64,000 nucleotides of DNA from Gammaproteobacteria bacterium (GCA_030066085.1 JASJCI010000040.1:32313-96312), one strand, 5' to 3'; shown: positions 44,306-55,320, counted from the stretch's first letter. Made by a program: numbers and translations. The notes: generated by a model from the sequence alone, not told the origin.

Positions 44306-44936
44306 CGCCTTCCACCGCCTGTTCGATGCGCTCCACCAGCCGCTTGACCGCCTCGTTCTTGGTTTTCAGCGAAGCGCGATTGACGATCAGCCGCGAACTG
44401 ATATCCATGATGTGCTGCAGCGGCGCGAGACCGTTGGCGCGCAGCGTATTGCCGGTGTCGACCAGGTCGACGATGACGTCGGCCAGGCCGACGATCGGCG
44501 CCAGCTCCATCGAACCGTAGAGCTTGATCAACTCGACCTGGCGACCCTGCTCGAGAAAGAATTTACGGGTAAGGCGCGGATACTTGGTGGCCACGCGCAG
44601 ACCGAAGCGCGGCAGGGCCTTGCCCTCGAAGCCGGCGGTCATCATGCGGCAGGGCGCAATACCGAGATCGACGCTCTCGTAAAGCCCGTCACCGCCGTGT
44701 TCGGCCAGCACGTCCTTGCCGGCGACGCCGATGTCGGCAGCACCGTACTGCACGTAGGTCGGCACGTCGGCGGAGCGGATCAGCACCAGCTTGATGTCCG
44801 GCTCGCTGGTTGCGAATACCAGTTTGCGGCTGCTCGACAGGTCGTCGGCCGGCTCGATACCCGCGCGTGCCAGTAGCGGCAGGGTTTCATCGAGAATACG
44901 GCCCTTGGCGAGCGCGATGGTGAGCTGGTTCGCCAT
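44298..44936 (-). CDS. hisG: ATP phosphoribosyltransferase, short form
   Basis: A 212-residue catalytic subunit for the first step of histidine synthesis. Motifs include [41 protein letters not shown], and the PRPP loop [15 protein letters not shown]. It lacks the C-terminal regulatory domain of the long E. coli HisG, so it should need the HisRS-like subunit HisZ, which is not in the window. It lies six bases after murA. Confidence 0.96.
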   Translation of the reverse strand: MANQLTIALAKGRILDETLPLLARAGIEPADDLSSSRKLVFATSEPDIKLVLIRSADVPTYVQYGAADIGVAGKDVLAEHGGDGLYESVDLGIAPCRMMTAGFEGKALPRFGLRVATKYPRLTRKFFLEQGRQVELIKLYGSMELAPIVGLADVIVDLVDTGNTLRANGLAPLQHIMDISSRLIVNRASLKTKNEAVKRLVERIEQAVEGDD

Positions 44937-44942
44937 GGGGAA

Positions 44943-46232
<1,290 letters not shown>

Positions 46233-46293
46233 CTAACAGAAGCAATCCGCGTGTATACCAGCGGCGGCCCGCCTGCCCGGACACCTCGCACGC

Positions 46294-46884
46294 CTACTGC
46301 GATTCGTTGCGCTCCTGCAGGGTCTGGATCAGGCCGTCGACGCCGTTTTTCTTGATCGCGCGGGCGAAGCTCGAGCGATAGTTGGTCACCAGGCTGACCT
46401 CGTCCACGCTGATATCAAACACTTTCCAGCCGTTTTCGCCCTGGCGCATGCGGTAATGGATCGGGATGGGGAAACCGCCGGCCTGTTCGATCTCGATCCG
46501 CACGACGACCTGGCCGTCGGCCTCGGTGCCCTCCATGGGCAGGTAAACGATCTCCTGGTCGGTGTACTCGAGCAGCGCCGAGCTGTAGGTACGCACCAGC
46601 AGCTGGCGAAATTCGCTGACGATTGCGGGCTTCTGCTCCGCCGAAACCTCGTCCTTGAACTTGCCGAGCGCGAGATCGGTCATCGCGGCGAAATCGAAAT
46701 GCGGCAGCACCATCTCGTCGATCAGGCGGTGCACCTGCGCGGGATCCTCGCTGTAACTCGCCATGTTCGACTTGAGTTCGGCGAGCACCCGGCTCGAGGT
46801 GTCGCGAATCAGTTCCTCGGGACCGGTCGACGCAGCCAGCGGCGACGACAGGCACAGCAGCAATACAGCTAGATACTTTTTCAC
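46294..46884 (-). CDS. mlaC: MlaC/Ttg2D family periplasmic phospholipid-binding protein
   Basis: A 196-residue protein with a signal peptide (MKKYLAVLLLCLSSPLAAS) and the MlaC fold: LIDEMVLPHFDFAAMTDLALGKF, FRQLLVRTYSSALLEY, GWKVFDISVDEVSLVTNYRSSF, and the C-terminal NGVDGLIQTLQE. In the Mla pathway MlaC carries phospholipids between the outer-membrane MlaA and the inner-membrane MlaFEDB. Neither mlaF, E, D nor B is next to it; instead it overlaps a TolC-type gene by four bases. A relative, HpnM, acts in hopanoid transport and is an alternative reading. Confidence 0.9.
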   Translation of the reverse strand: MKKYLAVLLLCLSSPLAASTGPEELIRDTSSRVLAELKSNMASYSEDPAQVHRLIDEMVLPHFDFAAMTDLALGKFKDEVSAEQKPAIVSEFRQLLVRTYSSALLEYTDQEIVYLPMEGTEADGQVVVRIEIEQAGGFPIPIHYRMRQGENGWKVFDISVDEVSLVTNYRSSFARAIKKNGVDGLIQTLQERNESQ

Positions 46885-48251
46885 TGGAAAACTCCACTTA
46901 CACTCTGCAATTTGGACACCTGGTAGTTGAAATCATTCACCGCGCGCAGGTACTCCGCATACGATAGTACGTAGACCTGCAGTGCATCGATTATATCCTT
47001 GGCATCCTCGAGACCGGCCTCGAAATCGGAATAGGACGCAATCATCCAGCGTCGCGCCGCACGCGAGCTGTTGCGCATGGACTCGGTGGCCTTGTACTTG
47101 GCGACCATCGTGTGGTACTGCTCCTGTACCTGGAACGGGATACCGGCTCGCGCAAACGAGGCCTGGTGCACCAGCGCATCGAGTTCGGCCTGCGCCTGCA
47201 CCACCCGCCCCGGCTGCGCATCGGCTTCAAATTCCCAGCGCATACCGACCAGCGGCGACAGTGCGGCGTGGTTGAACGGATCGAAAATATACGGGTTGTC
47301 CAGGGTATCCCGATCTGGCGCGTACGCGGCCGAACCGGCTACCCCGGCGAATACGATCGGCTTCTTGTCCGCGCGGGTGGCTTCGACCAGCGCGCGGCGC
47401 GCGGCCAGGCCAGCCTCGACCTGGCGAAATTCCGGCCGGTTCTCCAGCGCCAGGTCGATCCAGTCGTCGAGGTTCTCGGACGGCAGTTCGAGCGGCCGCA
47501 GTCTACGATCGGCAAGCTCGATGAGCTCGTCCCGACCGGTAAGCAGCTGCAGGCCGGCCATGGCTATCTGTTCGAGGCTGGTGGCCTCGGCCAGGAAGTT
47601 CTCGATCAGGCCGAGGCCCGATTGCAGCGCAAACTTGTCGGACTGACTGGCGTCACCACTGCCCTCTTGCAGCCATTCCTCGACCGTGGCCAGCGCACCC
47701 TCGACCCGGGTACGCGCATCGACCAGCAGCAGGCGGCTGTCGCGCGCGGTCAGGTAACCCCAGTAGGCACGCACTACCTGCAAACCGACTTCGTCGCGCT
47801 GCAGCGCCACGTCCTGCCGCTTGATCAGGATATTGTGCTGCGCGGCCTCCTGGTAGTTTTCCAGCCGGCCGAACGTGGCCAGCGGCTTGACGATACTAAA
47901 GCTCAGCCCCCCCCAGAGCGACAGCCCATCATCGAGGTCGTAGACGTCGTCCCGCGGTCTGCAGTTGCTGCTGCAGCTGGACTCGCCGCCTTCATAGAAG
48001 CCGCCGTCGACCCCGTTGGCGATGGCGAGGAAACTGTCGATAGAATAACGCCAGCCGCCCGAGCCCTCGGCCTCCTGCAGCAGGCCTTCGGCCTGGCGCA
48101 CGAAAGCTTCCTTCTGCTCGATGCGGGGGTCGTGGGCCAGCGCGAGCTCGATCGCTCGCTCGAGACTCAGCGGTTCGTCCTGTGCCATTGCCGCCAGGCT
48201 GTACGACAGCAGCAGTACGGGTCCGAAAACCAGGCTGCGTAATCTTTTCAT
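46881..48251 (-). CDS. TolC-family outer-membrane channel protein
   Basis: A 456-residue protein with signal peptide (ending AAMA-QDEP) and two OEP halves of long helices: LSLERAIELALAHDPRIEQKEA begins the first, DWIDLALENRPEFRQVEAGLAARRALVEATRADKKP the second, as in TolC. It would form the trimeric outer-membrane exit duct of an export system, but no membrane-fusion or pump subunit is adjacent. The ATG at 48251 is chosen for the signal peptide. It is translationally coupled to mlaC, an unusual partner, and divergent from fabA. Confidence 0.88.
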   Translation of the reverse strand: MKRLRSLVFGPVLLLSYSLAAMAQDEPLSLERAIELALAHDPRIEQKEAFVRQAEGLLQEAEGSGGWRYSIDSFLAIANGVDGGFYEGGESSCSSNCRPRDDVYDLDDGLSLWGGLSFSIVKPLATFGRLENYQEAAQHNILIKRQDVALQRDEVGLQVVRAYWGYLTARDSRLLLVDARTRVEGALATVEEWLQEGSGDASQSDKFALQSGLGLIENFLAEATSLEQIAMAGLQLLTGRDELIELADRRLRPLELPSENLDDWIDLALENRPEFRQVEAGLAARRALVEATRADKKPIVFAGVAGSAAYAPDRDTLDNPYIFDPFNHAALSPLVGMRWEFEADAQPGRVVQAQAELDALVHQASFARAGIPFQVQEQYHTMVAKYKATESMRNSSRAARRWMIASYSDFEAGLEDAKDIIDALQVYVLSYAEYLRAVNDFNYQVSKLQSVSGVFQ

Positions 48252-48447
48252 GCTGTTAGTGTCCTTGGAGTTTGCTGAACGGAAGCTTACTCGTGCTAAT
48301 CGGTCCGGCGAAGCGCCAGCATAACGGGTCTGGTCCGGCAAGTGAACGTCGCGACGGTCGATTGCGCATTATTCCCGTGATTTTGCTGGCAAATTGGATA
48401 CAGAATCGTTAGTGTTCCCCCTTCCCGAGCAAACCCGCCCCCGACTC

Positions 48448-48963
48448 ATGTCCAGATCGCTAACCGATCAGCACAGTTTTGACTATGATGAACTCATCGA
48501 ATGCGGCAAGGGTAACCTGTTCGGGCCCGGTAACGCCATGCTGCCGCTGCCGCCGATGCTGATGTTCGACCGCATAATCGAGATCAACGATGACGGTGGC
48601 GCCTTCGACAAGGGTAAGATCGTCGCCGAGTTGGACATCAATCCCGAGCTGTGGTTCTTTAAATGCCATTTCGAAACCGACCCGGTCATGCCGGGCTGCC
48701 TCGGTCTCGACGCCATGTGGCAGCTGATCGGTTTTTTCCTCGGCTGGAAGGGTGGCCCCGGACACGGGCGCGCGCTGGGTGCGGGTGAAGTCAAGTATTT
48801 TGGCCAGGTATTGCCGGATGCGAAACTGGTAACCTACCAGATCGACATGAAGCGCGTGATCATGCGCAAGCTGGTGATGGGGATCGGCGATGCCTCGATG
48901 GAAGTGGACGGCCGCGAGATATACAGCGCGCGTGACCTGCGCGTCGGCTTGTTTACGTCAACC
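48448..48963 (+). CDS. fabA: 3-hydroxydecanoyl-ACP dehydratase/isomerase FabA (C-terminal residues run to 48975)
   Basis: The full gene is 48448-48975, 175 residues (the E. coli enzyme is 172). It dehydrates 3-hydroxydecanoyl-ACP and isomerises the product to the cis-3 form, the entry to unsaturated fatty acids. Catalytic H74 and D88 lie in [20 protein letters not shown] with the same spacing as E. coli H70 and D84. The ATG at 48448 gives the family N-terminus. fabB, the usual partner, is not adjacent. It precedes yrbG by 18 bases on the same strand. Confidence 0.95.
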
Positions 48964-48993
48964 GACGATTTCTGATTCGTTCGCGGCACGGCC

Positions 48994-49986
48994 ATGCTAA
49001 TCGATGCGGCTGCCGTCGTAATGGGCCTGGCGCTGCTGGTCTGGAGCGCCGATCGCTTCGTCGATGGCGCCGCCAGCCTCGCGCGCCTGCTCGGCGTCTC
49101 GACCCTGATCATCGGTATCGTCATAGTCGGCTTCGGTACCTCGGCGCCGGAAATCGGCGTCTCGGTGATTGCGGCGCTGGACGATTCGCCCGGGCTCGCA
49201 ATCGGTAACGCGCTGGGATCGAATATCGCCAACATAGGCCTGATTCTCGGCGTCACCGCAATTATCGCGCCGATCCCGGTACACGACCGCCTGTTCAAGT
49301 CCGAATTCCCGCTGCTGCTGTTCGCCACCGCGGTCATGGCTGCCTGCCTGGTCGACCTGCGCCTCGGACCGATCGATGGCGTGGTACTGCTCGCGCTGCT
49401 CGGCGCGGCGCTGTATTACCTGGTCCGCGACCATCGCCGCCACCCGGTCGATTACGCCAGGCTCGATCACGATCAGCTCGAATTTGTCGACCAGTCCGGC
49501 GTTGGCGACGAACCCGGCATGGGCCGGGCAATAGGCTGGCTGCTGGTCGGGTTGCTGGTATTGATCGGTAGTTCACGCCTGCTGGTCTGGGGTGCTTCCA
49601 ACATTGCCAGCACATTCGGCGTCAGCGAACTCGTGATCGGACTGACCATCGTCGCGCTTGGCACCAGCCTGCCCGAACTCGCGGCTTCGATAGCCAGCCT
49701 GAAACAAAATGTCCCGGACGTCGCGATCGGCAACGTTATCGGCTCCAACCTGTTCAATTCGCTGGCGGTCATCGGCCTGCCGGCGCTGATCACTGAATTC
49801 TCGATCGATCAGTCAGCGCGCGCTCGCGACCTGTCACTGGTAATCGCGCTGACCCTGGGGCTGGTGCTGATGGCGCGCTTCCCGTCGGCGCGGCCGCGTT
49901 TTCTCGGTCGGCTGCGCGGTATCGTACTGTTCGGGGCTTTTGTCATTTACCAGCTATCTTTGTATCATGAGATCGCCGCGAGATAG
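48994..49986 (+). CDS. yrbG: Calcium/sodium antiporter, CaCA family (YrbG-like)
   Basis: A 330-residue inner-membrane protein with two homologous halves of about five helices. Each half carries the alpha-repeat ion-binding motif: GFGTSAPEIGVSV and ALGTSLPELAASI, with matching GNALGSNIANIGLILG and GNVIGSNLFNSLAVIG. It exchanges Na+ (or H+) for Ca2+. First gene of the conserved block with kdsD, three bases before its start. Confidence 0.94.
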   Translation: MLIDAAAVVMGLALLVWSADRFVDGAASLARLLGVSTLIIGIVIVGFGTSAPEIGVSVIAALDDSPGLAIGNALGSNIANIGLILGVTAIIAPIPVHDRLFKSEFPLLLFATAVMAACLVDLRLGPIDGVVLLALLGAALYYLVRDHRRHPVDYARLDHDQLEFVDQSGVGDEPGMGRAIGWLLVGLLVLIGSSRLLVWGASNIASTFGVSELVIGLTIVALGTSLPELAASIASLKQNVPDVAIGNVIGSNLFNSLAVIGLPALITEFSIDQSARARDLSLVIALTLGLVLMARFPSARPRFLGRLRGIVLFGAFVIYQLSLYHEIAAR

Positions 49987-49989
49987 CGA

Positions 49990-50961
49990 ATGACAAAACA
50001 CGCCTTTATCGAGCTCGGCCTCGCCGTCATCAAAACCGAAGCAGACGCCGTTGCCGCCCTGTCCGGCCGACTGGGCGACAGCTTTCACCGCGCCTGCGAC
50101 CTGGTGCTGAACTGTGCGGGACGCATCGTCGTCACCGGCATGGGTAAATCGGGTCACGTCGCCAACAAGATCGCGGCCACGCTGGCCAGCACCGGCTCGC
50201 CGGCTTTTTTTATGCATCCCGGCGAAGCCAGCCACGGCGACCTCGGCATGATCACGGCCGAAGATGTCGTCATCGCCCTGTCCAATTCCGGCGAAACCAG
50301 CGAAATCACGCTGCTGCTGCCGCTGCTCAAACGTCTCGGTATTCCACTGATCGCGTTTACCGGCAAGGCCGATTCGACCCTGGCGCGGCAGGCCAACATC
50401 CATCTCGACGTCAGTGTCGAACGCGAGGCTTGCCCGCTCGGGCTGGCGCCGACCTCGAGCACCACCGCGGCGCTGGCCATGGGTGATGCACTCGCGGTGG
50501 CGGTACTCGAGGCGCGCGGTTTCACCGAGGAAGACTTCGCGCTGTCGCATCCCGGCGGCAACCTCGGCCGGCGATTGCTGCTGCGGGTGGCCGACATCAT
50601 GCATACCGGCGAGGGTATCCCGCTGGTAGCGCTCGGCAGCACGCTGGAGGCGACCCTGCTGGAAATGACCGCCAGGGGGCTCGGCATGACCGGCGTGGTC
50701 GACGCCAGGCGCTGCCTGGTTGGCATCTACACCGACGGCGACCTGCGGCGCACCTTCGCGAAAATGCCGGACATCGCCAATGCGCTGGTCGATGACTACA
50801 TGACGCGCGATCCGGTTACGATCGAAGCCGATCGAATCGCCAGCGAGGCGCTGAAACTGATGCATGACCGCAAGATCAACGCCCTGATGGTGGTGGATGC
50901 CAACGGGGATGTTCAGGGTGCGTTAAACATGCATGACTTATTACGTGCCGGTGTCGTCTAG
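49990..50961 (+). CDS. kdsD: D-arabinose-5-phosphate isomerase
   Basis: A 323-residue enzyme converting ribulose-5-P to arabinose-5-P for Kdo. An N-terminal SIS domain (GRIVVTGMGKSGHVANKIAATLASTG, ALSNSGETSEITLLLPLL) and a C-terminal CBS pair (about 205-320, ending DANGDVQGALNMHDLLRAGVV) are present. It precedes kdsC, the next LPS-core enzyme, by eight bases. Confidence 0.97.
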   Translation: MTKHAFIELGLAVIKTEADAVAALSGRLGDSFHRACDLVLNCAGRIVVTGMGKSGHVANKIAATLASTGSPAFFMHPGEASHGDLGMITAEDVVIALSNSGETSEITLLLPLLKRLGIPLIAFTGKADSTLARQANIHLDVSVEREACPLGLAPTSSTTAALAMGDALAVAVLEARGFTEEDFALSHPGGNLGRRLLLRVADIMHTGEGIPLVALGSTLEATLLEMTARGLGMTGVVDARRCLVGIYTDGDLRRTFAKMPDIANALVDDYMTRDPVTIEADRIASEALKLMHDRKINALMVVDANGDVQGALNMHDLLRAGVV

Positions 50962-50969
50962 GAATCCCG

Positions 50970-51497
50970 ATGAGTACCGCCGCCACCGAAAAAGCCGCCC
51001 GCATCCGCTTGCTGATCGTCGACATCGACGGCGTGTTAACCGACGGCGGCCTGCAGTTCGATAACCGCGGTGAAGAGTACAAAACCTTCAATTCACTCGA
51101 TGGACACGGAATCCGCATGCTGCTGGACAGCGGTATCGAGGTTGCCGTGATCACCGGCCGACAGTCCGCGATCGTCGAGCACCGCATGCGCGAACTCGGT
51201 GTCAGCCGCATCTACCAGGGGCATCGCGACAAGCTGCCCGCGCTCGCAAAACTGCTGGCGGATACCGGCCTCACCAGCGAGGCGGTGGCCTATGTCGGCG
51301 ACGACCTGCCCGATCTGAAGGTTATGTCGCGCGTCGGCCTCGCGATCGCGGTGCAAAACGCGCATGCGTTCGTCAAGCAGCATTGCGATCTCGTAACTAC
51401 TCTCAGCGGCGGTCAGGGCGCGGTACGCGAGGTGACCGACTTCCTGCTCGACGCCCAGGGCCTGCTCGAGGCGCGGCAACGGGCTTATCTCGAATGA
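50970..51497 (+). CDS. kdsC: 3-deoxy-D-manno-octulosonate-8-phosphate phosphatase
   Basis: A 175-residue HAD phosphatase without a cap domain. The nucleophile motif is LLIVDIDGVLTDGGL (D in DIDGV), motif II is AVITGRQS and the acidic motif is VAYVGDDLPDLKVM. It releases Kdo from Kdo-8-P. Its stop overlaps the lptC start by four bases (ATGA). Confidence 0.97.
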   Translation: MSTAATEKAARIRLLIVDIDGVLTDGGLQFDNRGEEYKTFNSLDGHGIRMLLDSGIEVAVITGRQSAIVEHRMRELGVSRIYQGHRDKLPALAKLLADTGLTSEAVAYVGDDLPDLKVMSRVGLAIAVQNAHAFVKQHCDLVTTLSGGQGAVREVTDFLLDAQGLLEARQRAYLE

Positions 51498-52039
51498 AAC
51501 CGCGCAGCCTGGTCATCGTACTGGCGCTCGGTTGCATCGCGATCGTCGTCGGCTGGGTCTACGAATCGCGCGTACGCGAGGACACCGTCGCCGACAAGCT
51601 CGAGATTCCCGACAATATCGATTATTTCCTGACGGGTCTGCGTTTTCGCGGCATGAACACCGAGGGCCAGCCCGACTTCGAGTTCACCAGCCGCCGGCTG
51701 GAGCATCGACGCAAAACCGACGTCAGTCACATCGAGGCGCCGACGGTGCGGGTATTTCGCGCTACCGCCAACTGGCAGATCGATTCGCGCCAGGCCGCCT
51801 ACGAGCACCGCGCCAACCTGCTGCGCATGGAACAGGACGTGGTGCTGCAAAAAGGTGGTGTCCGACCGCTACGGCTCATGACCGAGAGCCTGGTTTTCGA
51901 TCCGGATCGTGACCGGATCAGCACCGACAGCAATGTCGTGATGCTCAGCGGCGACGGCCGCATCGAGGCGGACGGTGCCGTTTTCGACCTCGAACGCGAA
52001 GTGTATTCGCTCGAACGCGCACGCGGAGTGTATAACTGA
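51494..52039 (+). CDS. lptC: LPS transport protein LptC
   Basis: A 181-residue bitopic protein: one N-terminal membrane helix (about 5-22) and a periplasmic beta-jellyroll (DNIDYFLTGLRFRGMNTEGQPDFEFTSRRLEH, and later TDSNVVMLSGDGRIEADG). It receives LPS from LptB2FG and passes it to LptA. The ATG at 51494 overlaps kdsC by four bases. LptF/G are not in this window. Confidence 0.93.
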   Translation: MKPRSLVIVLALGCIAIVVGWVYESRVREDTVADKLEIPDNIDYFLTGLRFRGMNTEGQPDFEFTSRRLEHRRKTDVSHIEAPTVRVFRATANWQIDSRQAAYEHRANLLRMEQDVVLQKGGVRPLRLMTESLVFDPDRDRISTDSNVVMLSGDGRIEADGAVFDLEREVYSLERARGVYN

Positions 52040-52524
52040 TGAACCGGATCAGCCTGCTGTTGCTGCTCTACTGCCTGCCGCTGCCCTGCTTTGCCTTGCC
52101 CGGTGACAGCGAGCAGCCGATCGAGGTCGAAGCCGACCGCCTCGAGGTGCGCGACGAAGACAACCGCAGCATTTACCAGGGTAACGTGCGCCTGGTTCAG
52201 GGCAGCCTCGAAATCACCTCGGACCGCCTGGTCATCCACTTCGACGACCAGCGTGAACTCGTGCTGATGGAAATGACCGGTTCGCCCGCACGCTTCCGCC
52301 AGCTCGACGAAGATCGCCGGGAAATGATCGGTGAAGCACAACAGATCAACTACACCGAATCCGAATCGATGCTGGAGCTGCTGCGCAACGCCCGTTTCGA
52401 CCATGCCGGCGATACGATCGAGGGCGAGCGTATTCGTATCGATACCGAGCGCAACAGTATCGAGGCCAGCGGTGACAGCGACGAGCAGCGGGTCAAGATG
52501 CTGATCCAGCCGCGGCAAGACTAG
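52039..52524 (+). CDS. lptA: LPS periplasmic bridge protein LptA
   Basis: A 161-residue protein with signal peptide (cleaved after PCFA, about residue 18) and the OstA fold: [43 protein letters not shown], typical of LptA/H. It forms the periplasmic bridge for LPS between LptC and LptD. The ATG overlaps the lptC stop by one base (TGATG). Confidence 0.95.
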   Translation: MNRISLLLLLYCLPLPCFALPGDSEQPIEVEADRLEVRDEDNRSIYQGNVRLVQGSLEITSDRLVIHFDDQRELVLMEMTGSPARFRQLDEDRREMIGEAQQINYTESESMLELLRNARFDHAGDTIEGERIRIDTERNSIEASGDSDEQRVKMLIQPRQD

Positions 52525-52534
52525 GCGCGCGGGC

Positions 52535-53272
52535 TTGGCCGTATCCGAAAACATCCTCGAGGCTGTCGAGCTGGCCAAGACCTACCGCAAGCGCGCGGTG
52601 GTCAAGTCGGTCTCGCTACAGCTGCGCGGTGGCGAAATCGTCGGTCTGCTGGGCCCCAACGGCGCGGGCAAAACCACCTGTTTTTACATGATCGTGGGCC
52701 TGATCGGTAATGATTCCGGTCACATCCGTCTCAACGGCGCGGAGATCGACCACCTGCCGATGCAGTATCGCGCCCGGCTCGGCATCGGTTACCTGCCACA
52801 GGAAGCCTCGGTATTTCGCTCGCTTACCGTCGAGCAAAATATTCTCGCCATCCTGCAGCTGCGCAAGGACCTCGATCACGCCGGTCGCGAGCAGCTGCTG
52901 GAAACCCTGCTGGAGGACTTCCAGATCGAGCATTTGCGCGACAGCGATGGTATCTCGCTGTCGGGCGGGGAACGCCGGCGGGTCGAGATTGCGCGCGCCC
53001 TGGCCAACGAGCCCGATTTTTTCCTGCTCGACGAACCCTTCGCCGGGGTCGATCCGATTTCGGTGCTGGACATCCAGTCGATCGTGCGCGAACTGGCCGC
53101 GCGCGGCATCGGCGTACTGATCACCGACCACAACGTGCGCGAAACCCTCGGCATCTGCGATCGCGCCTATGTCATGGGTGAAGGCACGATTCTGGCCGAG
53201 GGAGTACCGTCGGAGATACTGGACAACAAAATGGTGAGAAAGATTTACTTGGGCGACGATTTTAAGCTATAA
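52535..53272 (+). CDS. lptB: LPS export ABC transporter ATPase LptB
   Basis: A 245-residue ATPase that powers LPS extraction with LptFG. Walker [12 protein letters not shown], the Q-loop region [13 protein letters not shown], signature [15 protein letters not shown], Walker [16 protein letters not shown], and the switch His in [10 protein letters not shown]. The start is TTG at 52535, 10 bases after lptA; no ATG exists before the conserved region, so a rare start codon is likely. Confidence 0.96.
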   Translation: MAVSENILEAVELAKTYRKRAVVKSVSLQLRGGEIVGLLGPNGAGKTTCFYMIVGLIGNDSGHIRLNGAEIDHLPMQYRARLGIGYLPQEASVFRSLTVEQNILAILQLRKDLDHAGREQLLETLLEDFQIEHLRDSDGISLSGGERRRVEIARALANEPDFFLLDEPFAGVDPISVLDIQSIVRELAARGIGVLITDHNVRETLGICDRAYVMGEGTILAEGVPSEILDNKMVRKIYLGDDFKL

Positions 53273-53330
53273 ATAAGCCGACGGGGGGTATCGACCCGGA
53301 CACAACCAGAATTCAGGAACCGTCCCGCCT

Positions 53331-54821
53331 ATGAAACAAAGCCTGCAGCTGCGCATCGGGCAAAGCCTTACCATGACGCCTCAGTTGCAGCAGGCCATCA
53401 AACTGCTGCAGCTGTCATCGCTCGAATTGCAGACCGAGATCCAGCAGACGCTCGAATCCAATCCCCTGCTCGAGCAGGAGGACAGCCTCGGCGAAATCAC
53501 GCTGCTCGACCCCGACGGTCGCCGCGATGGCGCCGGCAGCGAGGATATCACCGAGGTGCGCACGGTTGCCGAAAACATCAGCGAAAACCGCGCCGAGCAG
53601 CAGCTGCCCGATGAACTCGAAATCGACGCGCGCTGGGACCATATCTACGATAACCTGCCGACTGGCGCGACTTCGAGCGCCGGCGGCCGCGATGATCATC
53701 GCGACCTGTTCGAAAACCAGGCCGGTGAACAGGACGACCTCAAGGAACACCTGACCTGGCAGCTGGATTGCGCCCACCTGTCGGAAACCGATTACGCGAT
53801 CGGGCAGGCGATCATCGACTCGATCGACGACAGCGGCTATCTCACGCAGCCCCTGGACGACATATTCGATGGCCTGGCAAGCCAGTTTCCCGAGCTCGAG
53901 CTCGACGAGGTCCAGGCCGTACTGCACCTGGTACAGCGTTTCGATCCGGTCGGCGTGGCGGCCTGCTCGCCCAGCGAGTGCATGGCGATTCAGCTCGGCC
54001 AGTATGATCCGGAAACGCCGCACCTGGTCAAGGCGCTGGTGCTGGTGGAAAAGTACCTCGAACACCTCGCGCACAACGACGTCGCCCTGCTCAAGCGCCG
54101 CCTGCAGGCCAGTGACGCCGAACTCGGCGAAATCATCAAGCTGATCCAGACTACGAATCCGCATCCGGGGCACGTGATCAGCCGGAACCATGCCCAGTAC
54201 ATCGTGCCCGACGTCTACGTCAGCCGGCAGGCCGGGCGCTGGAAGGTCAGCATCAATCCCGACAACTCGCCGCGCCTGCGGGTCAACGAGGGCTACGCCA
54301 GCCTGATCAAGCGCTCCGACAGCAGCGATCAAAACACCTATCTCAAGGATCACCTGCAGGAGGCACGCTGGTTCATCAAGAGCCTGCAGAGCCGCAACGA
54401 TACCCTGCTGCGGGTTGCCAACGCCATCGTCGAACGCCAGCATGCATTCCTCGATTACGGCGAGGAGGCGATGCAGCCGATGGTGCTGCGCGACATCGCC
54501 GAGCAGCTCGAAATGCACGAATCGACGATTTCGCGGGTCACCACGCAAAAGTACATGCACACCCCGCGCGGGATTCTCGAGTTCAAGTACTTCTTTTCCA
54601 GCCACGTCAGCACCGCCGATGGCGGCGAGTGTTCGGCAACGGCTATCCGCGCGATCATCAAGAAGCTGATCGCCGCGGAAAAACAGGAAAAACCGCTCAG
54701 CGACAACAAGATCGCCACGCTGTTGGGCGATCAGGGCATCAACGTAGCGAGGAGAACAGTAGCCAAGTACAGGGAAGCGTTGAACATACCCCCGTCGAAC
54801 GAGCGCAAACGTCTCTTCTGA
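53331..54821 (+). CDS. rpoN: RNA polymerase sigma-54 factor
   Basis: A 496-residue sigma factor for nitrogen and other activator-dependent genes. Region I is Gln/Leu rich (QSLTMTPQLQQAIKLLQLSSLELQTEIQQ), an acidic region II follows, then core binding and the C-terminal RpoN box ARRTVAKYREAL, which reads the -24 element. Length and order with hpf, ptsN, rapZ and npr follow the family norm. Confidence 0.98.
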   Translation: MKQSLQLRIGQSLTMTPQLQQAIKLLQLSSLELQTEIQQTLESNPLLEQEDSLGEITLLDPDGRRDGAGSEDITEVRTVAENISENRAEQQLPDELEIDARWDHIYDNLPTGATSSAGGRDDHRDLFENQAGEQDDLKEHLTWQLDCAHLSETDYAIGQAIIDSIDDSGYLTQPLDDIFDGLASQFPELELDEVQAVLHLVQRFDPVGVAACSPSECMAIQLGQYDPETPHLVKALVLVEKYLEHLAHNDVALLKRRLQASDAELGEIIKLIQTTNPHPGHVISRNHAQYIVPDVYVSRQAGRWKVSINPDNSPRLRVNEGYASLIKRSDSSDQNTYLKDHLQEARWFIKSLQSRNDTLLRVANAIVERQHAFLDYGEEAMQPMVLRDIAEQLEMHESTISRVTTQKYMHTPRGILEFKYFFSSHVSTADGGECSATAIRAIIKKLIAAEKQEKPLSDNKIATLLGDQGINVARRTVAKYREALNIPPSNERKRLF

Positions 54822-54874
54822 AGAGACACCAACGATTCGCAGCGATGCGGATCACACAGCCGAGGAGGTTACAG

Positions 54875-55192
54875 ATGCAAGTCAATTTAAGCGGTCATCA
54901 TGTCGAAATCACCGATTCCATGCGCAGTTATGTCAACGAGAAAGTTGCCAAGCTCGACCGGCACTTCGACAAGGCAATTGACATTCACATCGTGCTGACG
55001 GTGGAAAAACTGCGTCACAAGGCAGAGGCCACGTTACACGTCAGCGGTGGCAACCTGCATGCCGACGATGTACAGGAAGACATGTATGCCGCCATCGACG
55101 GACTCATCGACAAGCTCGACCGCCAGGGCAAGAAGTACAAGGAAAAAATGAAAAATCATCGCCCCAAGGGAGCCGCCGCCGAGCTGGCCTGA
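54875..55192 (+). CDS. hpf: Ribosome hibernation promoting factor (short HPF)
   Basis: A 105-residue protein with the HPF/RaiA fold (MQVNLSGHHVEITDSMRSYVNEKVAKLDRHF in part, EATLHVSGGNLHADDVQEDMYAAIDGLIDKLDRQ). It binds the 30S A and P sites and promotes 100S dimers with RMF in resting cells. A strong GAGGAGG lies eight bases before the ATG. It is followed by a good intrinsic terminator. Confidence 0.97.
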   Translation: MQVNLSGHHVEITDSMRSYVNEKVAKLDRHFDKAIDIHIVLTVEKLRHKAEATLHVSGGNLHADDVQEDMYAAIDGLIDKLDRQGKKYKEKMKNHRPKGAAAELA

Positions 55193-55201
55193 GACCGCTC
55201 G

Positions 55202-55226
55202 AGGGGGAGCTTGCTCCCCCTTTTTT
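55202..55226 (+). terminator. Rho-independent terminator after hpf
   Basis: AGGGGGAGC, loop TT, GCTCCCCCT, then TTTTT. This is the clearest intrinsic terminator in the window. It separates lpt-rpoN-hpf transcripts from ptsN. Confidence 0.9.
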
Positions 55227-55320
55227 CACCTGCAACGAGAAGTCCTGCACTTGCAACGCCGGTCAATTTGACTAAGATGCGCGCAACGTTACCAGGCAAA
55301 GACCCAACTCGCCGCCAGCA

